A stretch of DNA of 44,259 nucleotides, from NCBI GenBank assembly GCA_027023405.1, contig JALVVN010000018.1, positions 1 to 44,259 on the forward strand. Direction: 5' to 3'. The notes below the pieces were generated by a model. It saw only the letters and a list, made by a program, of their open reading frames with translations. It had not been told where the DNA came from and searched no databases. Within the stretch, counting starts at the first letter, position 1. Each line of letters begins with the position of its first letter. This document shows, in pieces, positions 25,961 through 35,401 of this stretch. The DNA comes from Campylobacterales bacterium. GTDB taxonomy: Bacteria; Campylobacterota; Campylobacteria; Campylobacterales; QNZT01. The translations under genes were made by a program, and so were the position numbers.

Positions 25961-27453
25961 GATTGCCTCAAAGTGATCATGTAGATATTATGCTAGTTGC
26001 GGAAGGAACTTATCCTTTTATTCGAGGTGGGGTATCTTCTTGGATTGATCAGCTGATTGCAGGATTACCGATGTATACCTTTGGCATTATCTTTATCGGC
26101 TCATCCAAAGATGACTATGGTGAACCACTCTATACTTTCCCACCAAACTTGAAACATATTGAGGTGCATTATCTGTTTGAAGAGAAGAGCTATCTTCCTA
26201 AAAAGCGTAAAGGTAATAAGAGAGCATTTACTGTTTTGAGGCACTTTTATCAAGAGATGAGAAAAGAGAATCCTGAGATTCCTGAAGCTATGAAAAAAAT
26301 CTCCTTTTTTACGAAAGAGATGACCATGGAAGATTTTTTATACTCGAAAGAGTCATGGCTTTTTATGAAAGAGGTGTATGAGAAAAATTGTCCTGATGTT
26401 CCTTTTATTGATTATTTTTGGACACTCAGAAATATGCATGCACCTATTTGGAAAATCGCTTCGATTGTCGAGAATATGCCAACCTGCAAACTGCTTCATT
26501 CACCTTCGACCGGTTATGCCGGTTTTTTATCATTTTTGGGGTCGCAAGTCAGAGATATTCCTTTTTTATTAACGGAACACGGTATCTATACGAGAGAGCG
26601 AAAGATCGATATGATGTCAGCGAAATGGATAAGCTTTCATGTTCCGACATTGTTAGAAGATTCTCCTAAAGAGATGAATTATGTCAAAGAGATGTGGGTT
26701 CAATTTTTTGAAAAAGTTGGATTATTGAGTTATCGTTCAGCGAAACAGATTATCTCCTTGTATCCAGGTGCTAGAGAGATACAGATTCAACATGGTGCTC
26801 AAAAGCACAAAACAGAAGTGATACCCAATGGTGTCGATATGAAAAGATTGAATCGGCTTGTAGAGAAACGATCTGATCCGATTCCTAAAGTTGTTACCTT
26901 AATTGGTCGTGTTGTCTCTATTAAAGATATCAAAACATTTATTCGTGCAATAGCCTTCGCAAAAGAGAAAATTCCTGAAATCCAAGGATGGATTGTTGGT
27001 GACATGGATGAGGAACGCACTTATGCAGATGAGTGTGTCGCAATGGTCGAAGCTTTTTCATTACAAAAAAATGTCCTATTTTTAGGTTTTCAAAAAATCG
27101 ATGACATTCTTCCCAAAAGTGGTCTCTTGACATTGACATCTATCAGTGAGGGGATGCCGTTAGTTATTTTAGAGGGGTTTGCCGCAGGGCTTCCTTGTGT
27201 AAGTACAGATGTGGGTAGTTGTAGAGATTTGATTAATGGGGCATTGGATGATGACGATATTGCAATAGGTTCTGCCGGTGCAGTGACCGATATTGCAAAT
27301 GCCAAAGATCTTGCGAAACACTATATTCACTATTTGACAGATGCACAATTATGGAAAAAGGCGCAAGAGAGTGCACTCAAACGAGTTACAAAATATTATA
27401 GGCAAGAGCAGTTTTTAGAGCGTTATCAAGCACTCTATGAGAGGATGATGTAA
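25957..27453 (+). CDS. pelF: Pel glycosyltransferase PelF
   Basis: PelF is the cytoplasmic GT4 glycosyltransferase that polymerises the Pel sugar chain from UDP-linked precursors. The 498-residue protein begins with ADIMLVAEGTYPF-like sequence and the diagnostic RGGVSSWIDQLI, contains TEHGIYTRERKI, the donor-domain start EVIPNGVDM, TLIGRVVSIKDIKTFIRA, and the GT4 EX7E motif E398-GMPLVIL-E406. The ATG at 25957 overlaps the pelE stop (ATGA) and has GGAG six bases upstream; an in-frame ATG at 25945 is the alternative. The stop overlaps the pelG ATG. Confidence 0.95.
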   Translation: MRLPQSDHVDIMLVAEGTYPFIRGGVSSWIDQLIAGLPMYTFGIIFIGSSKDDYGEPLYTFPPNLKHIEVHYLFEEKSYLPKKRKGNKRAFTVLRHFYQEMRKENPEIPEAMKKISFFTKEMTMEDFLYSKESWLFMKEVYEKNCPDVPFIDYFWTLRNMHAPIWKIASIVENMPTCKLLHSPSTGYAGFLSFLGSQVRDIPFLLTEHGIYTRERKIDMMSAKWISFHVPTLLEDSPKEMNYVKEMWVQFFEKVGLLSYRSAKQIISLYPGAREIQIQHGAQKHKTEVIPNGVDMKRLNRLVEKRSDPIPKVVTLIGRVVSIKDIKTFIRAIAFAKEKIPEIQGWIVGDMDEERTYADECVAMVEAFSLQKNVLFLGFQKIDDILPKSGLLTLTSISEGMPLVILEGFAAGLPCVSTDVGSCRDLINGALDDDDIAIGSAGAVTDIANAKDLAKHYIHYLTDAQLWKKAQESALKRVTKYYRQEQFLERYQALYERMM

Positions 27454-28826
27454 TGGCGGGAATTAGTTTTGAATTACGAAAGATGTTAAAAGAGGATTCC
27501 ATCACTTCCCTGGGAAAAACATATGGGTACTCCGCACTCTTAAGTTCCGGACCTTGGGTAAGCTCGATTATTGCGATACTTATTATCGGTTTTTTCTCTT
27601 TAAATCTTCATAGGAACCACAATGAGCATAGAGCATATGAACTCGTTATTACCTATGCATTTGCATTTGCTTCAAGTATTATGTTGACAGGTTTGATTCA
27701 ATTACCGTTTACGCGCTATGTTGCAGATAAGATTTATGAAAAGAGAGAAGATCTCATCTTGCCTTCATATATCGGTGCACTCTTAGTGAGTACCATTTTG
27801 GGAACGATTTTGATTTTACCTCTCTCCTTTTATGTATTTCATGGTGTTTCGACACACTATATTATTATTGTATTTTATATTTTTATTACGATGACATGGA
27901 TCTGGCTTGCAAATATTATCGCTTCTAGTCTAAAATTTTATAAAGAAATATTTTATGCATATTTTATTATCTATGCGTTCATGGTGATCTTTTCTTATCT
28001 GTATGGTCACAATAGTGAGACACTCTTACTTATATTTTTAATTGGAAATCTTTTACTTTTTGCCATATTGAGTAGTTTTATTGTTTTGAGCTACCCCTCG
28101 GATAAATTGATATCATTTGATTTTTTTAAAATGAAAAATTTCTATTGGTTTTTAGCTTTATCAGGCTTGTTTTACTCGTTAGCGATTTGGATCGATAAAT
28201 TTATATTTTGGTATCACCCTCTTACCGGTAGTGTAGTTTTGGGAAAGCTTCATAGTTCTGTTGTCTATGATATCCCGATCTTTTTGGCATATTTGACCAT
28301 TATTCCGGGTATTGCTATCTTCTTCTTTCGATTAGAGGCACATTTTGCCCCAAAATATGATCTCTTTTTTGATGCTGTTAAAAACGGCGGTACTTTAAAG
28401 ATACTAGATGATTACAAAAATGATATGATTAGAGTTGTGCGTCAGGCAATGAGAGAGACGCTTTATGTTCAAACGATTATCACGATTATCCTCTATATAT
28501 ATACCAAAGAGATATTTTCATTTTTATACATACCGCAACTCTATGCAGAACTTTTTCATATAGATATGGTCGGTGCGCAATTACAACTGGGTTTTATGTC
28601 TGCGCTTGCACTATTATACTATTTAGATAGAAGACGAGCAACAATGTGGCTATCTCTACTCTTTCTTCTACTTAATGGGAGTTTATCTCTCCTCACTATC
28701 TACTTGGGACCTAGCTTTTTTGGATACGGTTATACATTTTCACTCTTAATCGTTTTTATTATCAGTTTATGGGTGATTAACAAAACATTGGAGGATATAG
28801 AGTATGAAACTTTTTTACTTCGTTAG
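27453..28826 (+). CDS. pelG: Pel MOP-type transporter PelG
   Basis: PelG is the polytopic inner-membrane protein of the MOP superfamily that, with PelD, PelE and PelF, makes up the Pel synthase/translocation complex. The 457-residue protein starts with the typical PelG N-terminus MAGISFELRKMLKED and YSALLSSGPWV, and shows about 12 hydrophobic segments. The short LFYSLAIWIDKFIFWYHP and the FRLEAHFAPKYDLFF segment are characteristic. The ATG shares a base with the pelF stop (TAATG). One line counted by hand was 25% GC, the lowest sampled in the window. Confidence 0.94.
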   Translation: MAGISFELRKMLKEDSITSLGKTYGYSALLSSGPWVSSIIAILIIGFFSLNLHRNHNEHRAYELVITYAFAFASSIMLTGLIQLPFTRYVADKIYEKREDLILPSYIGALLVSTILGTILILPLSFYVFHGVSTHYIIIVFYIFITMTWIWLANIIASSLKFYKEIFYAYFIIYAFMVIFSYLYGHNSETLLLIFLIGNLLLFAILSSFIVLSYPSDKLISFDFFKMKNFYWFLALSGLFYSLAIWIDKFIFWYHPLTGSVVLGKLHSSVVYDIPIFLAYLTIIPGIAIFFFRLEAHFAPKYDLFFDAVKNGGTLKILDDYKNDMIRVVRQAMRETLYVQTIITIILYIYTKEIFSFLYIPQLYAELFHIDMVGAQLQLGFMSALALLYYLDRRRATMWLSLLFLLLNGSLSLLTIYLGPSFFGYGYTFSLLIVFIISLWVINKTLEDIEYETFLLR

Positions 28827-31551
28827 GGTGCTGATAACCATCTTTTTGATGAAGAGTACTCTTGTTGCGGGATTAAATGATAAATCCGCTTTTGTCTATT
28901 ATGGAAATGATATCTCTTATCCTATGGCAGGTATTCATGATTACATTATCGTCGAGCCGAATAATATAGAGGTCTCTGCACCGGGGTTTAAAAAGTATAG
29001 AAACAATATATATGCATATATGAGTGTGAATGAGATATCCAAAAATGGTGCCCACGCCAAAGAGATAAAACGAGATTGGATTATAGGCGATAATCCTAAT
29101 TGGGGTAGTTATGTCATGAATATTACAAATAGAAATTATCAAAACTACTTACTAAAGCGCTTACAAAAACTTCAAAGCAGAGGGTTCAAGAATTTCTTTT
29201 TTGATACACTAGATTCCTATCAACTTGCTCCTGTTTCAAAAGAGGAGAAAGAGCAACTACGACAAGGACTGATTCAGTTTATTCATCGCTTTTCACAACA
29301 ATTTCCCAAGGCTAAGCTGATTATCAATCGCGGTTTCGATATTATCGATGCGGTGCATAGCAATATTGAAGCAGTGCTTTTTGAGTCTTACTATAACGGC
29401 CTAGATAGTAGCACAATGCGTTATAAAAAAATGAGTCAAGAAGATCGTGCATGGCTCGATACACAACTCAAGAAAGTAAAAGCATATCATATTCCTATTA
29501 TCGCGGTTGATTATCAGGATTTAAATGACAAAAAAGCGATTAAGCAAAATATTCTCAAGCTCCAGAAAAAAGGTTTTATCCCTTATATCGCTGAAAAAAC
29601 ATTGACTTATACGGGCTACAGTTCCAAAAATGCGTTTAAGCGGGAAGTGCTTATCATCTACAACGGGCGTCATCTTGAAAAAAATTTAGTAGCCTCTACT
29701 TATGCCCATCTGTTTGCTTCAATGCCTTTGGAACATATGGGTTATATTCCAGTTTTAAAAGATGCCAATCAAGCTCTGCCTGCAATAGAATCGAGTCGCT
29801 ATGCGGGAATTATTATATGGCTTGAAAATGCAGACTTGAATATGAATCATCTTATGAGATGGGTCAAAGGGGCTATAAAGAGTGGTGTAAAAGTGCTTTT
29901 TTTAGGAGATAATTCGCTCAACCTCAAGCACCCTTTGGCAAAAGAGCTTGGGCTATTTGCTGTGAAAAATCGTGCTACAAAAGGTTCAAAAAACCACATT
30001 GTACACGCATCAAACATCATGAATTATGAGATCAAACCCTCCATAAAATATCATAAATTATTTATTGATTTACATCAAAAGAGTACCCCCTATTTAGTGT
30101 ATAAAAATAGTCAAAATCAAACCTCTACGATTGCCGCTAAAACAGCTTGGGGTGGATATGTGAGAAGTGATGCGTTAATCAGTGATTTTTTTGGTGACGA
30201 TGCGATGTGGGTCATTAATCCATTTCAACTTTTTCGAGAGACGCTACGATTAGCCTATTTCCCCGCTCCCGATCCGACCACAGAGAATGGAAAGCGCTTA
30301 GCTTTTATACATATTGACGGCGATGGGAGTATGAATAAAGTAGAGAACAACACACAACTCATGTCCATGGAACTCATTGAAAGAGATTTCATAAGAAAAT
30401 ATAAATTTCCACAATCGGTTTCTGTCGTTGAGTCTGAAACTGCACCCTATGGTAAATATCCGCAATATTCAAAAAGATTAGAAGCCGCAGCAAGAAAAAT
30501 GTATGCGCAACCTTATGTCGAGGGCGCAACACATACATTTACACACCCCTATCAATGGCGCGCATTGGAAAAAGATCCCGGCAATCCAAAGTATAGGACA
30601 AATTTGAAAAGGCACTATACTTATACGACAAAAAGAGAGATAAGTGATTCGCTTGACTATATTAACCGTAGGCTTATGCCAAAAGGTAAAAAGGCGCGTA
30701 CCATATTTTGGTCAGGAGACTGTTCTCCTAGCCAAAAGGTGATTAAATATACTTATGCGCATCATATTCTGAATATCAATAGGGGAGATACGACGATTAC
30801 CAATGATCAACCATGGTTATTGCATATTCAACCTTTTGGTATTAAGTATGGAAACTTTTATCAAATCTATGCAGGCGCAGAGAATGAAAATGTTTATACC
30901 AATGATTGGCATGGTCCATTTTGGGGATTTAAAAAAGTGATACAAACATTCAAGTTGACAGAAAATCCGAGAAGAATCAAACCTATCGACATCTACTACC
31001 ATTTTTACGCCGCATCCAAGAAGGCATCTTATACGGCTCTCAAGGAGGTTTATGATTGGGTTGCAAAACAGGATGTGATGCATATTTTCACCTCTGATTA
31101 TATTAAAAAGGTCATAGATTTTTACAATGTATCTATTGCACAAGAGGGGAACCGCTGGTTATTGAAAGGTTTTTCAAATTTAAGAACAGTGCGTATTCAC
31201 AAAAGTTTAGGATTACCGGATATAGAAAAGAGTATCGGTGTTGTCGGATATAAGAGAAAAGGGGATGAGCTCTATGTACATTTAGATGAGAAAAAAAGAA
31301 AGGTGCTGACACTCACATATCAACATTTTGCGCAAAACTATTTAATCTCTTCCAATGCGAGATTGGTTTCAAAGAGGAAAAATCACTACCATTTTATAGG
31401 AGAAATGCCAGTTACTTTAGATTTTCATCTCAAAAAAGGTTGTGTTATCAAGACACAGCCTAAAGTAGATCGCATCCACCATAAAGCCGATAGGGTCTCT
31501 TTACAATTTACGCATGCAAAGGATGTCTATGTTACGACGATATGTAAATAA
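28804..31551 (+). CDS. pelA: Pel bifunctional hydrolase/deacetylase PelA
   Basis: PelA is the periplasmic enzyme that deacetylates Pel, making it cationic, and also cleaves it. The 915-residue protein has a signal peptide (about 1-22), an N-terminal GH114/GH166-like barrel with the catalytic glutamate position E194 in VLFESYYNGL, a middle reductase-like Rossmann region (about 280-400), and a polysaccharide deacetylase domain with the metal/catalytic set D505 and D507 in FIHIDGDG and H577/H581 in GATHTFTHPY. A beta-rich tail ends the protein. Both catalytic centres seem intact. It starts 23 bases inside pelG, with GGAGG nine bases before the ATG. In Pseudomonas pelA comes first; here it follows pelG. 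Confidence 0.93.
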   Translation: MKLFYFVRVLITIFLMKSTLVAGLNDKSAFVYYGNDISYPMAGIHDYIIVEPNNIEVSAPGFKKYRNNIYAYMSVNEISKNGAHAKEIKRDWIIGDNPNWGSYVMNITNRNYQNYLLKRLQKLQSRGFKNFFFDTLDSYQLAPVSKEEKEQLRQGLIQFIHRFSQQFPKAKLIINRGFDIIDAVHSNIEAVLFESYYNGLDSSTMRYKKMSQEDRAWLDTQLKKVKAYHIPIIAVDYQDLNDKKAIKQNILKLQKKGFIPYIAEKTLTYTGYSSKNAFKREVLIIYNGRHLEKNLVASTYAHLFASMPLEHMGYIPVLKDANQALPAIESSRYAGIIIWLENADLNMNHLMRWVKGAIKSGVKVLFLGDNSLNLKHPLAKELGLFAVKNRATKGSKNHIVHASNIMNYEIKPSIKYHKLFIDLHQKSTPYLVYKNSQNQTSTIAAKTAWGGYVRSDALISDFFGDDAMWVINPFQLFRETLRLAYFPAPDPTTENGKRLAFIHIDGDGSMNKVENNTQLMSMELIERDFIRKYKFPQSVSVVESETAPYGKYPQYSKRLEAAARKMYAQPYVEGATHTFTHPYQWRALEKDPGNPKYRTNLKRHYTYTTKREISDSLDYINRRLMPKGKKARTIFWSGDCSPSQKVIKYTYAHHILNINRGDTTITNDQPWLLHIQPFGIKYGNFYQIYAGAENENVYTNDWHGPFWGFKKVIQTFKLTENPRRIKPIDIYYHFYAASKKASYTALKEVYDWVAKQDVMHIFTSDYIKKVIDFYNVSIAQEGNRWLLKGFSNLRTVRIHKSLGLPDIEKSIGVVGYKRKGDELYVHLDEKKRKVLTLTYQHFAQNYLISSNARLVSKRKNHYHFIGEMPVTLDFHLKKGCVIKTQPKVDRIHHKADRVSLQFTHAKDVYVTTICK

Positions 31552-32584
31552 AACAGACAAGCCGTATGTCTTAACAATGTATGAGCTTCTTTTTATTTTT
31601 GTGGCGTTTTTAGGTGTTCTATATCTATTGTATCCCAATAAAAAAAGTTTAGAAAAAAAAGTCTTATCAGAAACTGCTAATTATGATTTAACAGCTATGT
31701 ATCTGAAAAACTTAATCACTGTTAATCCAAAAGATAGTGAACTGGTTTTTGCAATGGCGAAAACACTCTATCAACAAGATAAGCTTGATCTGTCTAAAAA
31801 ACTACTAAACATACTGGAGTCAAATCCCAGTGATGCCATGAAGGTCAAAGCAACACTCTTGCACTTAAATCTTAATGAACTTATATTACAAAAACCGATT
31901 TCACAGGATGAGTATAGTGCTGTGACGCAAGAGAGTAGGGAGTTGCTCTCTTCAATATCTCACATTACGAATATCGATAAGAGGAGTGAAGAAAAACTCT
32001 ATAATAAAGCGATTTCATTCGGAGAGAAAAAGGCGGCGTTGACATTTAGCCTGGATTTGGCACTCAAACATAAAAATGATAAAAAGTATCTTGTTTGGTT
32101 AAAAAATACACACTATTTAGCATCTCAGTTGGGGGAAAAAGATGTCGATATTGAAGTCTTGAAAAGGCTGATCTTGCATGATAAAAACAATGCTTATATA
32201 TGGCTCAATGCGCTTTTCCCTCAACTAGCCAAAGGGATAGATCTCAAAGCACTCGCAGTTGAGTTAAAACTTGATGATCTTACGCTTGCAAATCTTTATA
32301 TTCTTAATCATGAACCATTAAAAGCCGCAAGTGTATATATGGCACTCTTGCATCAAACAGTAGATAAAAAAGAGAAAAAAGAGCTACTGATTAAAATCTT
32401 GACAATACTCCAATCTCACAGTCGCATGGATGACATAGTCTCATTAATTCAAAAGTATGAGGATAGCTATATCCATGATCGAGAGATGAGACAAAGATTT
32501 TTACAATTGTATCTTTTAGCAAACAGGGCTGACTTGGCAAATAAATTCTCACTTAAAATTCTTCATACAAGGGGGCTAAAGTGA
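31529..32584 (+). CDS. pelB: PelB N-terminal-like protein: inner-membrane-anchored TPR scaffold
   Basis: This 351-residue protein has a short basic N-terminus, one hydrophobic helix (about residues 18-36), and then helical repeats with TPR periodicity (DSELVFAMAKTLYQQDKLDLSKKLLNILESNP; LTLANLYILNHEPLKAASVYMALLHQ). This is the layout of the N-terminal part of PelB, the periplasm-spanning export protein, which in Pseudomonas is one chain of about 1,190 residues. Here the barrel half is a separate gene downstream. The start is taken at ATG 31529 because AAAGGA lies five bases upstream; ATGs at 31514 and 31523 are in frame. It overlaps pelA by 23 bases and shares GTGA with the next gene. Confidence 0.75.
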   Translation: MLRRYVNKTDKPYVLTMYELLFIFVAFLGVLYLLYPNKKSLEKKVLSETANYDLTAMYLKNLITVNPKDSELVFAMAKTLYQQDKLDLSKKLLNILESNPSDAMKVKATLLHLNLNELILQKPISQDEYSAVTQESRELLSSISHITNIDKRSEEKLYNKAISFGEKKAALTFSLDLALKHKNDKKYLVWLKNTHYLASQLGEKDVDIEVLKRLILHDKNNAYIWLNALFPQLAKGIDLKALAVELKLDDLTLANLYILNHEPLKAASVYMALLHQTVDKKEKKELLIKILTILQSHSRMDDIVSLIQKYEDSYIHDREMRQRFLQLYLLANRADLANKFSLKILHTRGLK

Positions 32585-35343
32585 AAAAACTCCTCATTGT
32601 ATTTGTGCTCTTTCATACCATTTTATATGCAAAAAATGACCGTTTGGATGATGAAGATCTCAGACTGATGTATCAGTCATTTATCTATTCCAAAAATTTA
32701 TCGCATGCTTATGCTATCGCTAAAGATGCGCTAAAACGCTATCCTCACTCCTTATATTGGCATCAAAAACTTTCAGATGTAGCTTTGTGGAGCGGGAAAA
32801 ACAGTGTGGCAATGGATCATATGATCTATATCTATCGGCACACACATGATCCTGCAATTGTTAAAAAAATTATCAAACAAATGGTTGCTTCTTATCAGTA
32901 TGAAAAGGCACTGCCTTACATCAAGCAGGAATTTAAAAAAAGTGCTCATCATTCAGAAAATAGTATCAAAGAGATCATTACGGCATATAGTAGAACCGGC
33001 AGACCCGAAGATGCCATCAAGACTTTACAAGAGCAGTACAAAAAAGATCCATCCGCGAAATATCTCTCTGCGATATTAGCCTTGCAAATGGAGTTGGGGG
33101 ATATCAAAAATGCGCAAAAAAGTGTGGCACTTTTGAGTCACTATCAGGACAATAGCCCACAAACAGCCCTGGCGCTATCCAAATACTATTTTTTAAAGAA
33201 GGATTTACACAAAGCGTATGCTGCATTATTGAGAGCTAAGCGGACAGATGAATGGAATCATAGTGAATATTTTAAGAGACTCAGTGATCTTGCCTGGTAT
33301 TTGAATGATCAAGATACGGCACTCTATGCATCACTGGTGCTTTACAGAAATCACCATGCAAGAATGGTCGATTTGGATCGTATTAATAAAGTCTATAAAG
33401 CCACAAATGTTTCACTACTACGAGATGTCTCCCAAGTCGCTTTAAAAAAGTTCAAAAAGCCTACACTTCTTTTGGAGAATATCAATGAAAATTTAGAAAA
33501 AAAGAATTTCAAAGAACTCAAATTACTCATGCGTAGGGTTTTGGCAGATAAGGAGAGTCGAGCGTTGGTTGAAAAAAATGGGCAATTTTGGTTTGCAAAA
33601 GCGATGACGGATGACCATTTTGGTAAGAAGGCTTTAGCAAGAGAAGAGTTTCAAAAAGCAATGAAGTTAGCAACCAATTCCGGTAGAACGCAAGCTGCGA
33701 TCCTATGGTATTTAATCAATCACTATCACTATGATGCTTTAGCAAAAATGGTTCATCATATCGAACAAGAAAAAAGTGTACCTGAAGAGCTCTACTATCC
33801 GCTCTCAGCCGCATATCTTGCTCTACAAAAAAGGGATAAAGCACTTTCATATTTTCATAAAGCATTTAAGCGGGAGCCGGATAATATCTCCCTGCAATTC
33901 CTCTATACTGAAATTCTAGCGTCGTTGGGAGAAGAGCAGAAAAAGAGAAAAATCCTCAAATTGATTTTCGATAAACTGGATAAACAAAGTACACAGCACC
34001 CCGAACACTTAAAAGATAAGCAATTTATGCGAGAGTACCTGCAATCCTCTTTTGCGGTTTTCTCACCTAAAAAAGTTGATATGATGATTGAAACAGCAAA
34101 AAAAAGATTGCGTAAAAAAGATTATTTAGAGTTAAAAATGCTTGTAGCACTTAAGGAAAAAGATTATCAAAAAGCGAAAAGAATATATAGTCACTATCCC
34201 CATAAAAATCCAAATATTGAGCTTGAAATTGCTACATTAAGCCATAATACGCAAATGCAAAAAAAGTTAATGCAAAAATTATCTTTCGCTGCTCCAGATA
34301 CGCTGAAAATCAAAATATTGGAAGATGCAAATAAGATGGATCAAGCAATCAATATTGCTAAAGATTCTCTTAAAGAGAATCGTAGGGATCGAGTATTGAT
34401 AGATAAATTAGCATCACTGCAAAAAGAGTATGGCAATAAATTTGGTGCTCATATGAAGTATGAAAAACGGGGGGATATCAGTGTTTCCGCTACTGCTCTT
34501 GAAGATTTTTATTATGTTGCCAATGGCTACGGTCTGATTTCTAAGATTGAATACTACCACTATAAAAATCGTAATAAAATGCGTTTAGCTTTCAAGCACA
34601 GAGATGAAACTGTATACCATCTTGGATTAAGAAAACATATCAAAGATGGCAAAGTCGAAGCGACTCTACACTATCGAGATGCTCAAAAAAGTAGTATCGG
34701 TTTTTCTATGAAAGCAGTAAAATCATTCTCACAACGCTTCACACTCTCAACGACTGTTCAAAAAAATAGTCCGGTAAGAGATGAGAGTGACATTCTGATG
34801 ATAGGTGCAAAAAAAGATTCTATATCTATGCGTGCAAATTATAAGATTAATCAGAAGCAACAACTCTCAGTAAGAGCGGAGAGACTGAATCTGTATGCGC
34901 TTGATAATATCAAGGTTGGAAGTGGAACACGAGCTGATTTGAGTTGGGATTACGCCTTTATCAAAGAACCAAATATCGCTATGAGAGTGATGTATCGTTA
35001 CGGTAAATATCAAGTAGGAGAGAAGAGTCCTCTTCTTCGTAAGTTATTGACAAAATCATCTCAAAAAGAGAGATTGGTATCGAATGATTATAGAAGTGTA
35101 GGAGTCGGTATCTCTTATGGCGATATCTATCGAGGATATGGTAGAGGATTTTCTCCCTATTTGGATGCCTCCCTTATGTATGATCAGATCGCAAAAGGTG
35201 CATTTGGAGATCTCTCTTTAGGGGTTACGAACTCATTTGGTAAAAAGAGCTTTTATCAATTAGGTCTCAATTATCAAAACAGTATGAGTGTCCAACACTC
35301 TGAAAATTATGGGATTGATTTTCATTATAGTAAGCTCTATTAG
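32581..35343 (+). CDS. pelB: PelB C-terminal-like protein: TPR plus outer-membrane barrel
   Basis: The 920-residue protein has its own signal peptide (about 1-17, ending before KNDRL), a long run of TPR-like helical repeats (for example PEELYYPLSAAYLALQKRDKALSYFHKAFKREP), and, from about residue 640, beta strands typical of an outer-membrane barrel (KVEATLHYRDAQKSSIGFSMKAV; RADLSWDYAFI; FSPYLDASLMYDQI) ending in an aromatic C-terminus (FHYSKLY). It matches the TPR-barrel part of PelB, the export pore for Pel. The start is GTG 32581 with a G-rich ribosome site upstream; the stop of the preceding gene overlaps it. Together with the preceding product the length is close to one-chain PelB. Confidence 0.85.
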   Translation: MKKLLIVFVLFHTILYAKNDRLDDEDLRLMYQSFIYSKNLSHAYAIAKDALKRYPHSLYWHQKLSDVALWSGKNSVAMDHMIYIYRHTHDPAIVKKIIKQMVASYQYEKALPYIKQEFKKSAHHSENSIKEIITAYSRTGRPEDAIKTLQEQYKKDPSAKYLSAILALQMELGDIKNAQKSVALLSHYQDNSPQTALALSKYYFLKKDLHKAYAALLRAKRTDEWNHSEYFKRLSDLAWYLNDQDTALYASLVLYRNHHARMVDLDRINKVYKATNVSLLRDVSQVALKKFKKPTLLLENINENLEKKNFKELKLLMRRVLADKESRALVEKNGQFWFAKAMTDDHFGKKALAREEFQKAMKLATNSGRTQAAILWYLINHYHYDALAKMVHHIEQEKSVPEELYYPLSAAYLALQKRDKALSYFHKAFKREPDNISLQFLYTEILASLGEEQKKRKILKLIFDKLDKQSTQHPEHLKDKQFMREYLQSSFAVFSPKKVDMMIETAKKRLRKKDYLELKMLVALKEKDYQKAKRIYSHYPHKNPNIELEIATLSHNTQMQKKLMQKLSFAAPDTLKIKILEDANKMDQAINIAKDSLKENRRDRVLIDKLASLQKEYGNKFGAHMKYEKRGDISVSATALEDFYYVANGYGLISKIEYYHYKNRNKMRLAFKHRDETVYHLGLRKHIKDGKVEATLHYRDAQKSSIGFSMKAVKSFSQRFTLSTTVQKNSPVRDESDILMIGAKKDSISMRANYKINQKQQLSVRAERLNLYALDNIKVGSGTRADLSWDYAFIKEPNIAMRVMYRYGKYQVGEKSPLLRKLLTKSSQKERLVSNDYRSVGVGISYGDIYRGYGRGFSPYLDASLMYDQIAKGAFGDLSLGVTNSFGKKSFYQLGLNYQNSMSVQHSENYGIDFHYSKLY

Positions 35344-35360
35344 AGATATCCTTAAAAATA

Positions 35361-35401
35361 TTACATTTATGACGATAGTAGGCTAATAACTATAAATGTA
35401 A
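35361..35401. repeat. Perfect 10-base inverted repeat downstream of the pel cluster
   Basis: TTACATTTAT (35361-35370) and ATAAATGTAA (35392-35401) are exact inverted copies with a 21-base spacer, between the last pel gene and fapA. There is no T-run after it, so it is not a standard terminator; it could be an operator or an mRNA hairpin just ahead of the fapA ribosome site. Confidence 0.6.
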
